The notes under the pieces were generated by a model. It did no database searches. It was not told the DNA's origin and was given only the letters and a program-made list of their open reading frames with translations. A stretch of 14,228 bases of DNA from QHXW01 sp035297145 (GTDB taxonomy: Bacteria > Acidobacteriota > Terriglobia > Bryobacterales > Bryobacteraceae). Of the stretch, positions 7,043 through 14,228 are shown piece by piece; positions within the stretch are counted from its first letter, which is position 1; every line of letters begins with the position of its first letter. Position numbers and translations under genes: made by a program. Location: NCBI GenBank assembly GCA_035297145.1, contig DATGZN010000031.1:1-14228 (forward strand). The letters are read 5' to 3'.

Positions 7043-8661
7043 GGGCGGCTTTGGGGGCGATTGCCGTAGTGTTTGTGGCGCTGTCGGCGGAACAGACAGC
7101 CTCTGGTCCGATACGTTTCGAAGAAGTTAGCGCGCAGGCCGGAATTCAGTTCACCCATAGTTTCGGAGCTGAAAAGCTGGGATCGCTGCTCGAGAGCACC
7201 GGTGCCGGGGCGGTGTGGTTTGACTACAACAACGATGGGTTGATGGACCTGTACGTTGTGAGTGGAAAACCACTCGGCGCGGGTATGCACCCTTACCCCC
7301 TGCGCCATATGCCCCAAGAGCTGCCTCACAATCACCTCTACCGCAATCTGGGCAACGGAAAATTCACCGATGTTACTGAGCAGGCGGGGGTAGGCGGCGA
7401 TCTTTTCAGCATGGCGGCGGTCGCTGCGGATTTTGACAACGACGGCAACGTGGACCTGCTGGTCACCGGATATGGGCGCGTCATTCTCTATCGGAATAAG
7501 GGCGACGGGACGTTCGAGGATGTGACCGAGAAGGCAGGAATCAAGGTTTCCGGCTGGTCGATCGGCGCGGCTTGGCTGGATTACGATCACGATGGCTGCG
7601 TGGATTTGTTCATCGGCCGTTATGTAAAATTCGATCCCGACTACCACGCGTATTACGCGGCTGACAATTATCCCGGCCCGCTGGACTACGCACCTCAGAG
7701 CAATGTGCTGCTGCACAACAACTGCAACGGCACGTTTACCGATGTGAGCGAGAAATCGGGTATCGGCCGTTACAAGGGGCGCACGATGGGGGTGACTGCG
7801 GCGGATTTCGATGGCGATGGCTACCCCGACATCTACGTCGCTAACGACAAAACGGAGAATTTTCTCTTCCACAACCAGAAGGACGGAACGTTCAAGGAAA
7901 TTGCGGAATCCGCCGGTGTGGCTTACGGGCAGAGCGGCGAAAATACGTCGGCCATGGGGCCCGTTTTTCTGGATTTCGATCGCGATGGCCGTGTTGACCT
8001 GTGGGTCTCGGACTCGAAATATAACCGGCTGATGCGGAACGTGGGCAAACTCAAATTCGAAGATGTCACGGAGCGTGCGGGCATCTCACAGCTTGCCGCG
8101 CAATACGTGAGCTGGGGCACGGGAGTACACGATTTCGATAACGACGGCCGCGACGACATCTTCATCGTGCACGGCGGATTGATCCACATGATCCCGCAGG
8201 AACACACGGTGTTCCGCGCGGTCGGTGACTGGAAATTCGAGGACGTGTCGCTTTCGGCCGGCCCATTTTTCGATGTGAAGAGTGTCGGCCGAGGCGCGGC
8301 CTTCGCCGACTACGACAACGACGGCAAGATTGACGCCTTCATCGTGAACCTCGGGAGCCCGGCATATCTATTGCACAATACCTCGCCGGTCGCGAACCAC
8401 TGGATCTCGGTGAAGCTCACCGGGCACAAGAGCAATCGGGATGGAATCGGCGCGCAAGTGGAAGTGCTCGCGGGCGGCAACCGGCAGCAGCGCGAGCGCA
8501 CGGCCGGATCGGGTTACCTCTCGCAGGACGATCCACGCGTGCATTTCGGGTTGGGCGGCGCGACGAAAATCGACAGGCTGATCGTGACCTGGCCTAGCGG
8601 AACGAAGCAGGTGATGGAGAACGTGCCGGTAGACCGCATCATGACAGTCGAGGAGAAGTGA
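7039..8661 (+). CDS. CRTAC1-like exported FG-GAP protein with ASPIC/UnbV domain
   Basis: The product has 540 residues. The ATG at 7039 overlaps the previous stop and has a strong ribosome site, AAGGAAGG at 7025-7032. Residues 1-23 are a signal peptide. Seven calcium-binding loops of the DxDxDGxxD type recur at 62-70, 131-139, 181-189, 257-264, 312-320, 365-373 and 424-432, which fits a complete seven-bladed integrin-like propeller. Between blades the phrase 'F.DVTE.AGI' repeats. An ASPIC/UnbV domain follows at about 453-538 (NHWISVKLTG, GLGGATKIDRLIVTWPSG). Proteins of this type are exported and probably bind calcium and an extracellular ligand; their function in bacteria is unknown. Its gene is three bases from the next start. 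Confidence 0.92.
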   Translation: MRAALGAIAVVFVALSAEQTASGPIRFEEVSAQAGIQFTHSFGAEKLGSLLESTGAGAVWFDYNNDGLMDLYVVSGKPLGAGMHPYPLRHMPQELPHNHLYRNLGNGKFTDVTEQAGVGGDLFSMAAVAADFDNDGNVDLLVTGYGRVILYRNKGDGTFEDVTEKAGIKVSGWSIGAAWLDYDHDGCVDLFIGRYVKFDPDYHAYYAADNYPGPLDYAPQSNVLLHNNCNGTFTDVSEKSGIGRYKGRTMGVTAADFDGDGYPDIYVANDKTENFLFHNQKDGTFKEIAESAGVAYGQSGENTSAMGPVFLDFDRDGRVDLWVSDSKYNRLMRNVGKLKFEDVTERAGISQLAAQYVSWGTGVHDFDNDGRDDIFIVHGGLIHMIPQEHTVFRAVGDWKFEDVSLSAGPFFDVKSVGRGAAFADYDNDGKIDAFIVNLGSPAYLLHNTSPVANHWISVKLTGHKSNRDGIGAQVEVLAGGNRQQRERTAGSGYLSQDDPRVHFGLGGATKIDRLIVTWPSGTKQVMENVPVDRIMTVEEK

Positions 8662-8664
8662 CCG

Positions 8665-10509
8665 ATGCGGCGGATGGCGTCTCTGCTGGCTGCCTGTGCG
8701 ATGGCCCTGGCTGCCCGAGCTACCGAGCCGCCGGCGACACGCTACCCCTCGCCCATTGAATTGGCGATCACTCCGGATGGATCGAGGCTCTACGCGCTTT
8801 GCGAAGGGACCGACGAAGTTGTGGCCTACGATCTTCGTTCGGGCGCGGTTCTGCGCCGCATCCGCGTGGGGCGCGTGCCCAAGGGCATGGCGCTGACGCC
8901 GGACACAAAGCGCCTTTACGTTGTGAATTCGTGGAGCGACAACGTATCGGAAGTGGACACCGCTTCACTCGAAGTGGTGCGCACACTGCCGGCCGGGTTT
9001 GAGCCGAACGCGGTGGTCGCGGACCGCGCCCAGCGCTTCCTTTTCATCGCCAATCGGATCGGCAACGACGTTTCCGTGGTGGATCTCTCGACAGGTCTCG
9101 AAACCAAGCGCCTGCTCGCGGGTCGCGGCGCCAGCTACCTGGCTTTGTCGCCGGACGGAAGCCGTGTCTACTGCTCGCACATCTATCCGAAGATCAGCAC
9201 ATTCCGCGCGACGCCCGAATCGGAGATCACGGTGATCGACGCCGCGCGGCAGATTGTCATCGAGCGGTACGGATTGACCAGCGCGGCCGGAGTGTTTCAC
9301 ATTGCAGTCTCGGCTGATGGGCGGCTGGGCATGGCGGGGCAAATGCGCCCCAAGAACCTGGTCCCGCTGGCGCATGTGGAGCATGGCTGGGTGATCGGAA
9401 ACGCCATTTCGCTGTTTGGCGAGGATGTGGGCGGAGTGGTGCAGATTCCGATCGATGAACTGGACCGCTACTACACGCCGCCGTTCGATATCGTTCTGAC
9501 CCCGGACAAGAGCACCGCCTACGTTTCGACTACTGGCTCAAACAGCGTGACCGTGATCGACGTTCGCCGGCTTCTGACGTTCGTGAAGAGTTTGAGCCCG
9601 GCCGAGCGGCGCGCACTTCCGAACGATCTTTCGGCGTCAGCGAATTATGTAATGGCGCGCATTCCGGTGGGTCATGGTCCTAAGGGGATGGTGCTTTCGC
9701 CGGACGGGAACCGGCTATATGTCGCGAACCGGACGGGCGACACGATATCCCTTGTAGATACGGGCACACGGCGCGTAACGGGCGAACTTTCGCTCGGCGG
9801 CCCCGCGACTCTGACAGAACAGCGGCGCGGAGAGCGTCTCTTCTTCAACGCGCGGTTCGCGTTTCACGGACACTTCGGGTGCGCCAATTGCCATATCGAA
9901 GCAACCTTTGACGGCCTGTCGTGGGACCTGGAGCCGGACGGTTTTGGCAAGGATTACGTGGATAATCGGCTGCTCGAAGACGTTGCCGACACGGGTCCAT
10001 TCAAGTGGAACGGCTCGAATCCGAACTTGGAGACGGAATGCGGCCCGCGCACCGAGAAATATTTCTACCGCTCAGAAAGCTACGATGGCTGGCAACTCTC
10101 CGACCTGGTCAGCTACATCAAGTCGATCCCGCTGCGGCCCAATCGTTATCGCAACGGTGAGCTGACGCCGGCGCAGGAGCGCGGCAAGGTCGTTTTCGAG
10201 CGCACGAAGCGCAAAGACGGCACGCCCATTCCGGCCATGAACCAGTGCGCGGTTTGCCACTCGGGACCACATTATACTGACCAGCAACTGGCGAACGTGG
10301 GCACGGGCAAGCCGACCGACCGGTCGCCTATGATCGACGTGCCGCAATTGACGAACATCGCGCTCACGGCGCCGTATTTGCACGACGGGTCGGCGCGGTC
10401 GCTGGAGGAAATCTGGACGGTCTTCAATCCCAACGATACGCACGGGGTGACGAACGACCTCCAGAAAGACGAGCTCAACGACTTGATTGAGTATTTGAAA
10501 ACGCTATGA
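8665..10509 (+). CDS. YVTN beta-propeller fused to diheme cytochrome c peroxidase-like module
   Basis: The product has 614 residues. The ATG at 8665 follows GAGGAG (8650-8655) by 9 bases. Residues 1-20 are a signal peptide. YVTN-type blades span about 25-385 ('LAITPDGSRLYALCEGTDEVVAYDLRSG', 'MALTPDTKRLYVVNSWSDNVSEVD', 'MVLSPDGNRLYVANRTGDTISLVD', each the family consensus). The C-terminal 220 residues are a MauG/BCCP-type diheme module with CANCH at 406-410 and CAVCH at 528-532, followed by the family phrase 'LTNIALTAPYLHDGSARSLEEI'. The likely location is the periplasm, moving electrons to peroxide or to a protein or small-molecule substrate. The propeller may recognise the substrate or partner. 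Its stop and the next start share ATGA. The class is secure; the substrate is unknown. Confidence 0.93.
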   Translation: MRRMASLLAACAMALAARATEPPATRYPSPIELAITPDGSRLYALCEGTDEVVAYDLRSGAVLRRIRVGRVPKGMALTPDTKRLYVVNSWSDNVSEVDTASLEVVRTLPAGFEPNAVVADRAQRFLFIANRIGNDVSVVDLSTGLETKRLLAGRGASYLALSPDGSRVYCSHIYPKISTFRATPESEITVIDAARQIVIERYGLTSAAGVFHIAVSADGRLGMAGQMRPKNLVPLAHVEHGWVIGNAISLFGEDVGGVVQIPIDELDRYYTPPFDIVLTPDKSTAYVSTTGSNSVTVIDVRRLLTFVKSLSPAERRALPNDLSASANYVMARIPVGHGPKGMVLSPDGNRLYVANRTGDTISLVDTGTRRVTGELSLGGPATLTEQRRGERLFFNARFAFHGHFGCANCHIEATFDGLSWDLEPDGFGKDYVDNRLLEDVADTGPFKWNGSNPNLETECGPRTEKYFYRSESYDGWQLSDLVSYIKSIPLRPNRYRNGELTPAQERGKVVFERTKRKDGTPIPAMNQCAVCHSGPHYTDQQLANVGTGKPTDRSPMIDVPQLTNIALTAPYLHDGSARSLEEIWTVFNPNDTHGVTNDLQKDELNDLIEYLKTL

Positions 10510-11561
10510 AAAAGACGTGCGCACTTTTGCTGGCGTTGGCTTCCGCGGCCGCGGCGGCCGACATGCCTTGCTTCCGCTGGGAAAACTTCACCACCGCGAA
10601 CGGCCTGCCGGACAATCACGTGTTCAACGTCGCGGTGGACGGCAAGCGGGTGTGGGCGGCGACGGAAAACGGCCTGGGTCTGTATGAAAACGGCAAGTGG
10701 AGGGTGTACCGGCCCGAGGATGGGCTGGCGCACAGAGCGGTGCTTTTTGTGGCGCCGGATAAGCGGACCGGGGACGTCTGGATCGCCACTATGGGAGGGT
10801 TGAGCCGCTTTTCGGCAGGCCGCATCGACACCTACACACAGCTCACAAGTGGGCTGGCCAACGACGTGGTTTACGGCGCCGCTGTGCAAGGCGACTACGT
10901 GTGGGTCGCGACCGCGGCCGGAGGCAGCAGGCTGAACACGCGAACGAATGAGTGGAGTCTCTTCAACGAGCGCAACACGCCGATGTACGAGATCTGGACC
11001 TACGCCGTGAACGCCACCGCGAGCAAGGTGTACTACGCGGTGTGGGGCGGGGGAGTGCTCGAGTACGACGTGAAGACCGACCACTGGAAAGACTACAACG
11101 ATCCTGATGGTGAGACCGAGATCGTGCTGTACAAGGACCAGGGCCTGATTCACGAAATCACGACTTCGGTGAGCTACGTGGAGCGGGACAACGTTCTCTG
11201 GGTGGCCACGTATTTCGGGGTGAGCCGTTACGACGGGCGCAACTGGCAAAATTTCCTGGATAAGGACAGCGGGTTGCCCAGCAATTTTCTGAACCAGGTG
11301 AAAGCGGTGGATGGCAACCACGTTTGGTTTTCCACCGACAAAGGGCTGGCTTATTACGACGGCGAAAATTGGGCGGTGTATCGCCCCGCGCTGGATACGC
11401 ATAAGCCGGAGATGCTGGTTCGGGACAAGGCAGGGAAGGTGACGCGCATCGAAACCGAAACGGCGCCGGCGCACAATTACGTACTCGGCGTAGATTTTGA
11501 TGGAGACGACATTTGGGTGGCGACGGCGAAGGGCCTGAGCCACGGAATAAGGACGAAGTAG
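10506..11561 (+). CDS. Exported Reg_prop beta-propeller protein
   Basis: The product has 351 residues. The ATG at 10506 overlaps the stop of the diheme gene and no good ribosome site precedes it, so translation is probably coupled. Residues 1-18 are a clear signal peptide (MKKTCALLLALASAAAAA). The rest is a set of blades of the two-component-regulator propeller type: 'FTTANGLPDNHVFNVAVDG', 'VWAATENGLGLYENGKWRVY', 'VWIATMGGLSRF', 'LWVATYFGVSRYDGRNWQNF', 'VWFSTDKGLAYYDGENW', 'IWVATAKGLSHG'. Such blades normally form the sensory part of hybrid histidine kinases. Here no membrane segment or kinase follows, so it is a soluble exported propeller. It may bind a ligand or partner of its operon mates. 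Confidence 0.88.
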   Translation: MKKTCALLLALASAAAAADMPCFRWENFTTANGLPDNHVFNVAVDGKRVWAATENGLGLYENGKWRVYRPEDGLAHRAVLFVAPDKRTGDVWIATMGGLSRFSAGRIDTYTQLTSGLANDVVYGAAVQGDYVWVATAAGGSRLNTRTNEWSLFNERNTPMYEIWTYAVNATASKVYYAVWGGGVLEYDVKTDHWKDYNDPDGETEIVLYKDQGLIHEITTSVSYVERDNVLWVATYFGVSRYDGRNWQNFLDKDSGLPSNFLNQVKAVDGNHVWFSTDKGLAYYDGENWAVYRPALDTHKPEMLVRDKAGKVTRIETETAPAHNYVLGVDFDGDDIWVATAKGLSHGIRTK

Positions 11562-11585
11562 CCGGGCGGACGATCCGGCTTTCTT
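11560..11585 (+). terminator. Short hairpin, possible weak terminator or processing site
   Basis: AGCCGG at 11560-11565 pairs with CCGGCT at 11575-11580 around a 9-base loop and is followed by TTCTT. It lies right at the stop of the Reg_prop gene, in the largest gap inside the gene run (44 bases). It may reduce read-through to the RidA-like and binding-protein genes. The stem is only 6 bp, so this is tentative. Confidence 0.3.
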
Positions 11586-11605
11586 AAAAAGGTGGAGGTT
11601 TTCAT

Positions 11606-12091
11606 ATGACGATTCCGGAAGTGCTGGAAGAGATTTCGCACGCGGGCAGCATCACCAAGAAGCCCATGAGCGCGCCCGAGATGCTGAACGAGGCTTATCA
11701 CTACGCGAAGCCGAGTTCATTTTCGCGGGGCTTGCGGCTCGATTTGGGCGGCATGGCGATTCTGCTCATCTCGGGGACGGCGAGCGTGGGACCGAACGGC
11801 GAGACGCTGCACGTGGGCGATTTCCGCGCCCAGATACGCCGCACGTTCCAGAACATTACGAATCTGCTGGCTTCGGAAGGCGCTACATGGAAAGACATCG
11901 TGCGCACAACATGCTATCTGCGCGACATCGATCGGGACTACACCGTCTTCAATGAGGAACGCACGGCGTTCTACCAATCAGAAGGACTCGATCCACTGCC
12001 GGCATCGACGGGGATCGAGGCGAAGCTTTGCCGGCCGGATCTGCTGGTGGAGATCGAAGCCATCGCCATGTTTCGCACTGGAAGGGAATGA
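11606..12091 (+). CDS. RidA/YjgF-superfamily protein without the usual arginine
   Basis: The product has 161 residues. The ATG at 11606 has a strong ribosome site, GGTGGAGG at 11591-11598, 7 bases ahead. RidA-family features are LLISGTASVGPNGE (53-66), RTFQNITNLLASEGATW (79-95), a 'TTCYLRDIDRDY' segment and the signature LVEIEAIA (147-154). RidA enzymes deaminate reactive enamine/imine intermediates and form trimers. In them a conserved Arg (in the motif P-A-R-S) binds the substrate carboxylate. Here the aligned residues are P-A-S-T (132-135), so deaminase activity is doubtful and it fits the Rid subgroups of unknown function. There is no signal peptide. The N-terminus (about 35 residues) is longer than in typical 125-residue RidA. 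It sits two bases from the binding-protein gene. Confidence 0.85.
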   Translation: MTIPEVLEEISHAGSITKKPMSAPEMLNEAYHYAKPSSFSRGLRLDLGGMAILLISGTASVGPNGETLHVGDFRAQIRRTFQNITNLLASEGATWKDIVRTTCYLRDIDRDYTVFNEERTAFYQSEGLDPLPASTGIEAKLCRPDLLVEIEAIAMFRTGRE

Positions 12092-12093
12092 TC

Positions 12094-13926
12094 ATGTTCG
12101 CGCGGTGGGTAATCGCGCTCGTGCCGGCGCTGGCGTGGGGGCAAGGGGCGGGCCCGTGTTCCTGTGGCGCCAATCCGCCCGGGCCGCCGGCGAATCGTGA
12201 GATGCGGCCGTACGCCGGTGAGCCCGAGGACCTGCGCCCTTTTTCCAAGTTCACGACACCGTACTACGAGCACTACACCAAGACCGTGGAATACAACGGC
12301 GCCGCGCGCGACGCGGAGACTGTGAAGCCGGCAGACATCGACGAAGTGCGTATCGGCTTTCTGGGTCCGGTGGAGAACCATCCGCAGGAGAAACTCGGCA
12401 AGATGATGCTGGCGGGTGCGCAACTCGCGATCGGGGAAGCCAACGCCGCGGGTGGGTATTGCGGCAAGCCGTTCCGGCTGATGATCCATAACGATCAGGC
12501 GACGTGGGGCGCATCGAGCAATGAGATCGTCAAGATGGCTTACGACGAAAAGGTCTGGGCGATGCTGGGATCGATCAGCGCCGATTCCACGCACATTGCG
12601 CTGCGCGTTTCGTTGAAGGCGGAAGTGCCGATCGTCAACAGCGCGTCGACCGATCCGACCATTCCCGAGACCATCATTCCCTGGTACTTCACAACCATTC
12701 AGGACGATCGGGTGCAAAGCTACACGCTGGCGCGCCGCATTTATACTGATCTCGGGCTGCAAAAGATTGCACTGTTGCGGGTCAACGACCGGTATGGACG
12801 TTTCGGCGTTTTGAAGTTCAAGGACGCTTCGCGGAGGCTGGGACATCCGGTTTTCATTGAGCAAAAATACTGGCCGGGAGATATGGATTTCCGGCGGCAG
12901 TTGGGAATCATTGCGGATTCCGGAGCGGATGGGATCGTGTTGTGGGGCGATGCAGCGGCGGCGGGGACGATCCTTAAACAGATGCGTGAGATGGGTTTGA
13001 AGCAGAGGGTGTTCGGGAGTTTCCGGGTGCTGGGCGACGACCTGTTGCGCATTGCGGGCAAAGACGCGGATGGAATGGAGATTGTGTTTCCATTCGATCC
13101 GACGCGCGACGATCCGGCGTGGCTCGCGTTCAACCAGCGTTTCGAGAAGGAATTCAATCAACGCCCGGATGTGTTCGCTTCTTTGGCGTACGACACGATG
13201 AACATTCTGCTCCAGTCGATTTGCCGTGCGGGATTGAATCGCGGCCGCATTCGCGATGCGCTCACGGGCATTGAGCGGTACAAGGGCGTGACGGGCGAGA
13301 TGGTGTTCGACCCGAACTGCAAGAACATCGTGCCGATGTACCTGGCAACAGTCAAAGGCGGCAAGTACGAGTTTCGCCGCTACCCGATGCAGATGCCCTA
13401 CGCGCGCGTAGGAGAAAAACCGGTGGCGTACAATGGGCCGCCGGTGGCGGATGCGCCGCGAGGTCCGGCGCGGATCGGTGTGTTTGGGCCGAACGCGGTG
13501 GAGGTGACGGCCGGTCTTTCCGGATTGATGGAAGCGTACGGGGGCCGCTACATGCTGGTGGCCATTCCTTCGGATGTGCCGTGGGGGAAGGCGTCGCACG
13601 AACTGGTGAAGCTGATTTACGATGACCAGGCGCTGGGGCTGATCGCGACCGGCCGCAATGCTAGCCATCTGGCGGAGCAACTCGCGGTGAAGTCATTCAT
13701 GCCGCTGATTGCGGTTTCGGCGGACCGCGGCCTGACGTCAGTCAACATTCCCTGGGTGTTTCGCCTGCCGGCGGAAACGCCAATCGCCGATGCGCTCCGT
13801 TGTTTGCTCGACGCGGCGGAAAAAGCGGGAGCGAACCGGGGGCGGGTGCGCGAGACTCTGGCGTCGGGAGAGTTGCTGGCGGGCAAGGTGCGGTTTGATT
13901 CTAGGGGGGAGATCGAAGCGCAGTGA
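12094..13926 (+). CDS. Periplasmic binding protein (LivJ/Peripla_BP_6 type) with partial second copy
   Basis: The product has 610 residues from ATG 12094, which is 6 bases after AAGGGA (12082-12087). The ATG at 12088 overlaps that site and lacks spacing. Residues 1-17 are a signal peptide. A Cys/Pro-rich stretch (20-33) and linker lead to a complete branched-chain-amino-acid-type binding fold at about 84-430 ('RIGFLGPVEN', 'AGAQLAIGEANAAGGYCGKPF', 'MLGSISADSTHIAL', 'DRYGRFG', 'FASLAYDTMNILL'). Residues 458-610 resemble the first copy again, but only its first lobe (458-562 matching about 84-205) and its last segment (571-610 matching 372-411). No ABC permease or ATPase gene is adjacent in the window. 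It may deliver a ligand to a distant transporter or act as a sensor of the operon's substrate. The class is secure, the ligand unknown. Confidence 0.92.
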   Translation: MFARWVIALVPALAWGQGAGPCSCGANPPGPPANREMRPYAGEPEDLRPFSKFTTPYYEHYTKTVEYNGAARDAETVKPADIDEVRIGFLGPVENHPQEKLGKMMLAGAQLAIGEANAAGGYCGKPFRLMIHNDQATWGASSNEIVKMAYDEKVWAMLGSISADSTHIALRVSLKAEVPIVNSASTDPTIPETIIPWYFTTIQDDRVQSYTLARRIYTDLGLQKIALLRVNDRYGRFGVLKFKDASRRLGHPVFIEQKYWPGDMDFRRQLGIIADSGADGIVLWGDAAAAGTILKQMREMGLKQRVFGSFRVLGDDLLRIAGKDADGMEIVFPFDPTRDDPAWLAFNQRFEKEFNQRPDVFASLAYDTMNILLQSICRAGLNRGRIRDALTGIERYKGVTGEMVFDPNCKNIVPMYLATVKGGKYEFRRYPMQMPYARVGEKPVAYNGPPVADAPRGPARIGVFGPNAVEVTAGLSGLMEAYGGRYMLVAIPSDVPWGKASHELVKLIYDDQALGLIATGRNASHLAEQLAVKSFMPLIAVSADRGLTSVNIPWVFRLPAETPIADALRCLLDAAEKAGANRGRVRETLASGELLAGKVRFDSRGEIEAQ

Positions 13927-13942
13927 TGTGTATCGCCTGAAG

Positions 13943-14016
13943 TTGGCCTTTTCGTGCCGCCGGGGATTCAAATGCAGATTTGCAAGGTAATTAGCCAGTT
14001 CCCGGCAAAGGCCCAA
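13943..14016 (+). other. Long imperfect hairpin after the operon's last gene
   Basis: Bases 13943-13951 (TTGGCCTTT) pair with 14007-14016 with one bulged base, then 13956-13958 with 14004-14006, then 13962-13966 with 13999-14003 allowing one G-T pair. Within the loop CAAAT (13969-13973) pairs with ATTTG (13978-13982) around four bases. There is no T-run afterwards, so this is not a classical intrinsic terminator. It may be a 3'-end structure or a remnant element. Confidence 0.3.
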
Positions 14017-14088
14017 GAATTAGATCACATGCCCCGATGATTGCTAGAACCGATGGGCCGTTCCGGGGTTGCGAGCTTAGATCGGAAA

Positions 14089-14228
14089 TGGACTTGCCCC
14101 CATTTTTGACACAACCAGTTAAGACTCAAAATCCATTCAAAGGAGAATTGAGTCATGGGGTTGTCGAGAAGGATGTTCACCAAGGAGTTCAAGCGGGCCG
14201 CGGTCCAGCGGCTGGAGCAGGGGGTTTC
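14089..14228 (+). mobile_element. Left end of an IS3-type insertion sequence (cut by window end)
   Basis: A terminus beginning TGGACTTGCCCCC at 14089 lies 66 bases ahead of an orfA start, as expected for IS3-family elements with TG-starting inverted repeats. The right end and target duplication lie outside the window, so the exact boundary is inferred. TTGACA at 14106-14111 is a perfect -35 box but no good -10 follows at normal spacing. Confidence 0.6.
14155..14228 (+). CDS. IS3-family transposase OrfA, 5' part only
   Basis: The ATG at 14155 follows AAAGGAGA (14139-14146). Only 24 full codons are visible, reading MGLSRRMFTKEFKRAAVQRL and then EQGV. This matches the start of the helix-turn-helix OrfA protein of IS3-type elements (consensus 'R..FS.EFK..AV.L...G'). 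OrfA binds the element ends and, by frameshifting to OrfB, makes the DDE transposase. The gene runs off the window at 14228. Identity rests on a short N-terminal match plus the IS end upstream. Confidence 0.75.
   Translation, partial: MGLSRRMFTKEFKRAAVQRLEQGV

Noticed and set aside
10272..11543. Antisense open frame of 423 codons opposite the diheme and Reg_prop genes
   Set aside because: It mirrors GC-rich codon use of the two real genes, spans their junction, and reads as His/Val/Arg-rich sequence without domains.
12028..12093. Earlier in-frame starts (12028 and 12088) for the binding-protein gene
   Set aside because: 12028 puts a charged His/Arg-rich stretch before the signal peptide, and 12088 directly abuts the ribosome site with no spacing; 12094 has the correct 6-base spacing.
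11971..13680. Antisense open frame of 569 codons opposite the RidA-like and binding-protein genes
   Set aside because: It is a shadow of strong coding sequence on the + strand; its translation is Arg/His-rich with no recognisable motif.
14106..14135. Strong promoter inside the insertion-sequence end
   Set aside because: TTGACA is perfect but no acceptable -10 lies 16-19 bases downstream.

Overview
The window is 14.2 kb of GC-rich bacterial DNA in which every supported gene lies on the + strand. The gene types suggest a soil-type Acidobacteriota, close to the Solibacter/Bryobacter group: secreted FG-GAP proteins with an ASPIC/UnbV domain, YVTN propellers fused to diheme cytochromes, and an HzsA-like monoheme propeller. 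This is inferred from family content only, as there is no rRNA or other marker gene.

Layout. Bases 1-430 hold no convincing gene but are rich in structure: a hairpin (70-110), a nearly self-complementary 92-base element (231-322) and three tandem 15-bp repeats (333-377). A gene for an exported two-part protein of unknown function follows (431-1228) and ends in a probable terminator. Next come a 64-residue protein of unknown function (1312-1506) and a DAHP synthase of the AroF/type I-beta kind (1577-2500) with a shortened N-terminus.

From the DAHP synthase to 13926 the genes are packed like one operon. Three junctions are 4-base ATGA overlaps and others are gaps of 2-44 bases. In order they encode: a 1070-aa TPR/FG-GAP/ASPIC-UnbV protein; a TolB-like propeller with one C-terminal heme c site resembling hydrazine synthase alpha subunits; a 540-aa seven-repeat FG-GAP/ASPIC-UnbV protein (CRTAC1 type); a YVTN propeller fused to a diheme peroxidase-like module; a free-standing Reg_prop propeller; a RidA-superfamily protein lacking the usual arginine; and a branched-chain-amino-acid-type periplasmic binding protein with a partial second copy of its own fold.

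Five of these seven downstream products have a readable export signal, the TolB-like heme protein has a weak one, and only the RidA-like protein looks cytoplasmic. Two carry covalent heme sites (three hemes in total). The set reads as a periplasmic or extracellular redox and binding module of unknown substrate, oddly coupled to the first enzyme of aromatic biosynthesis. No permease, ATPase or dedicated regulator is present. The window ends in the left end and first codons of an IS3-type insertion sequence (from about 14089), which may limit the operon on that side.
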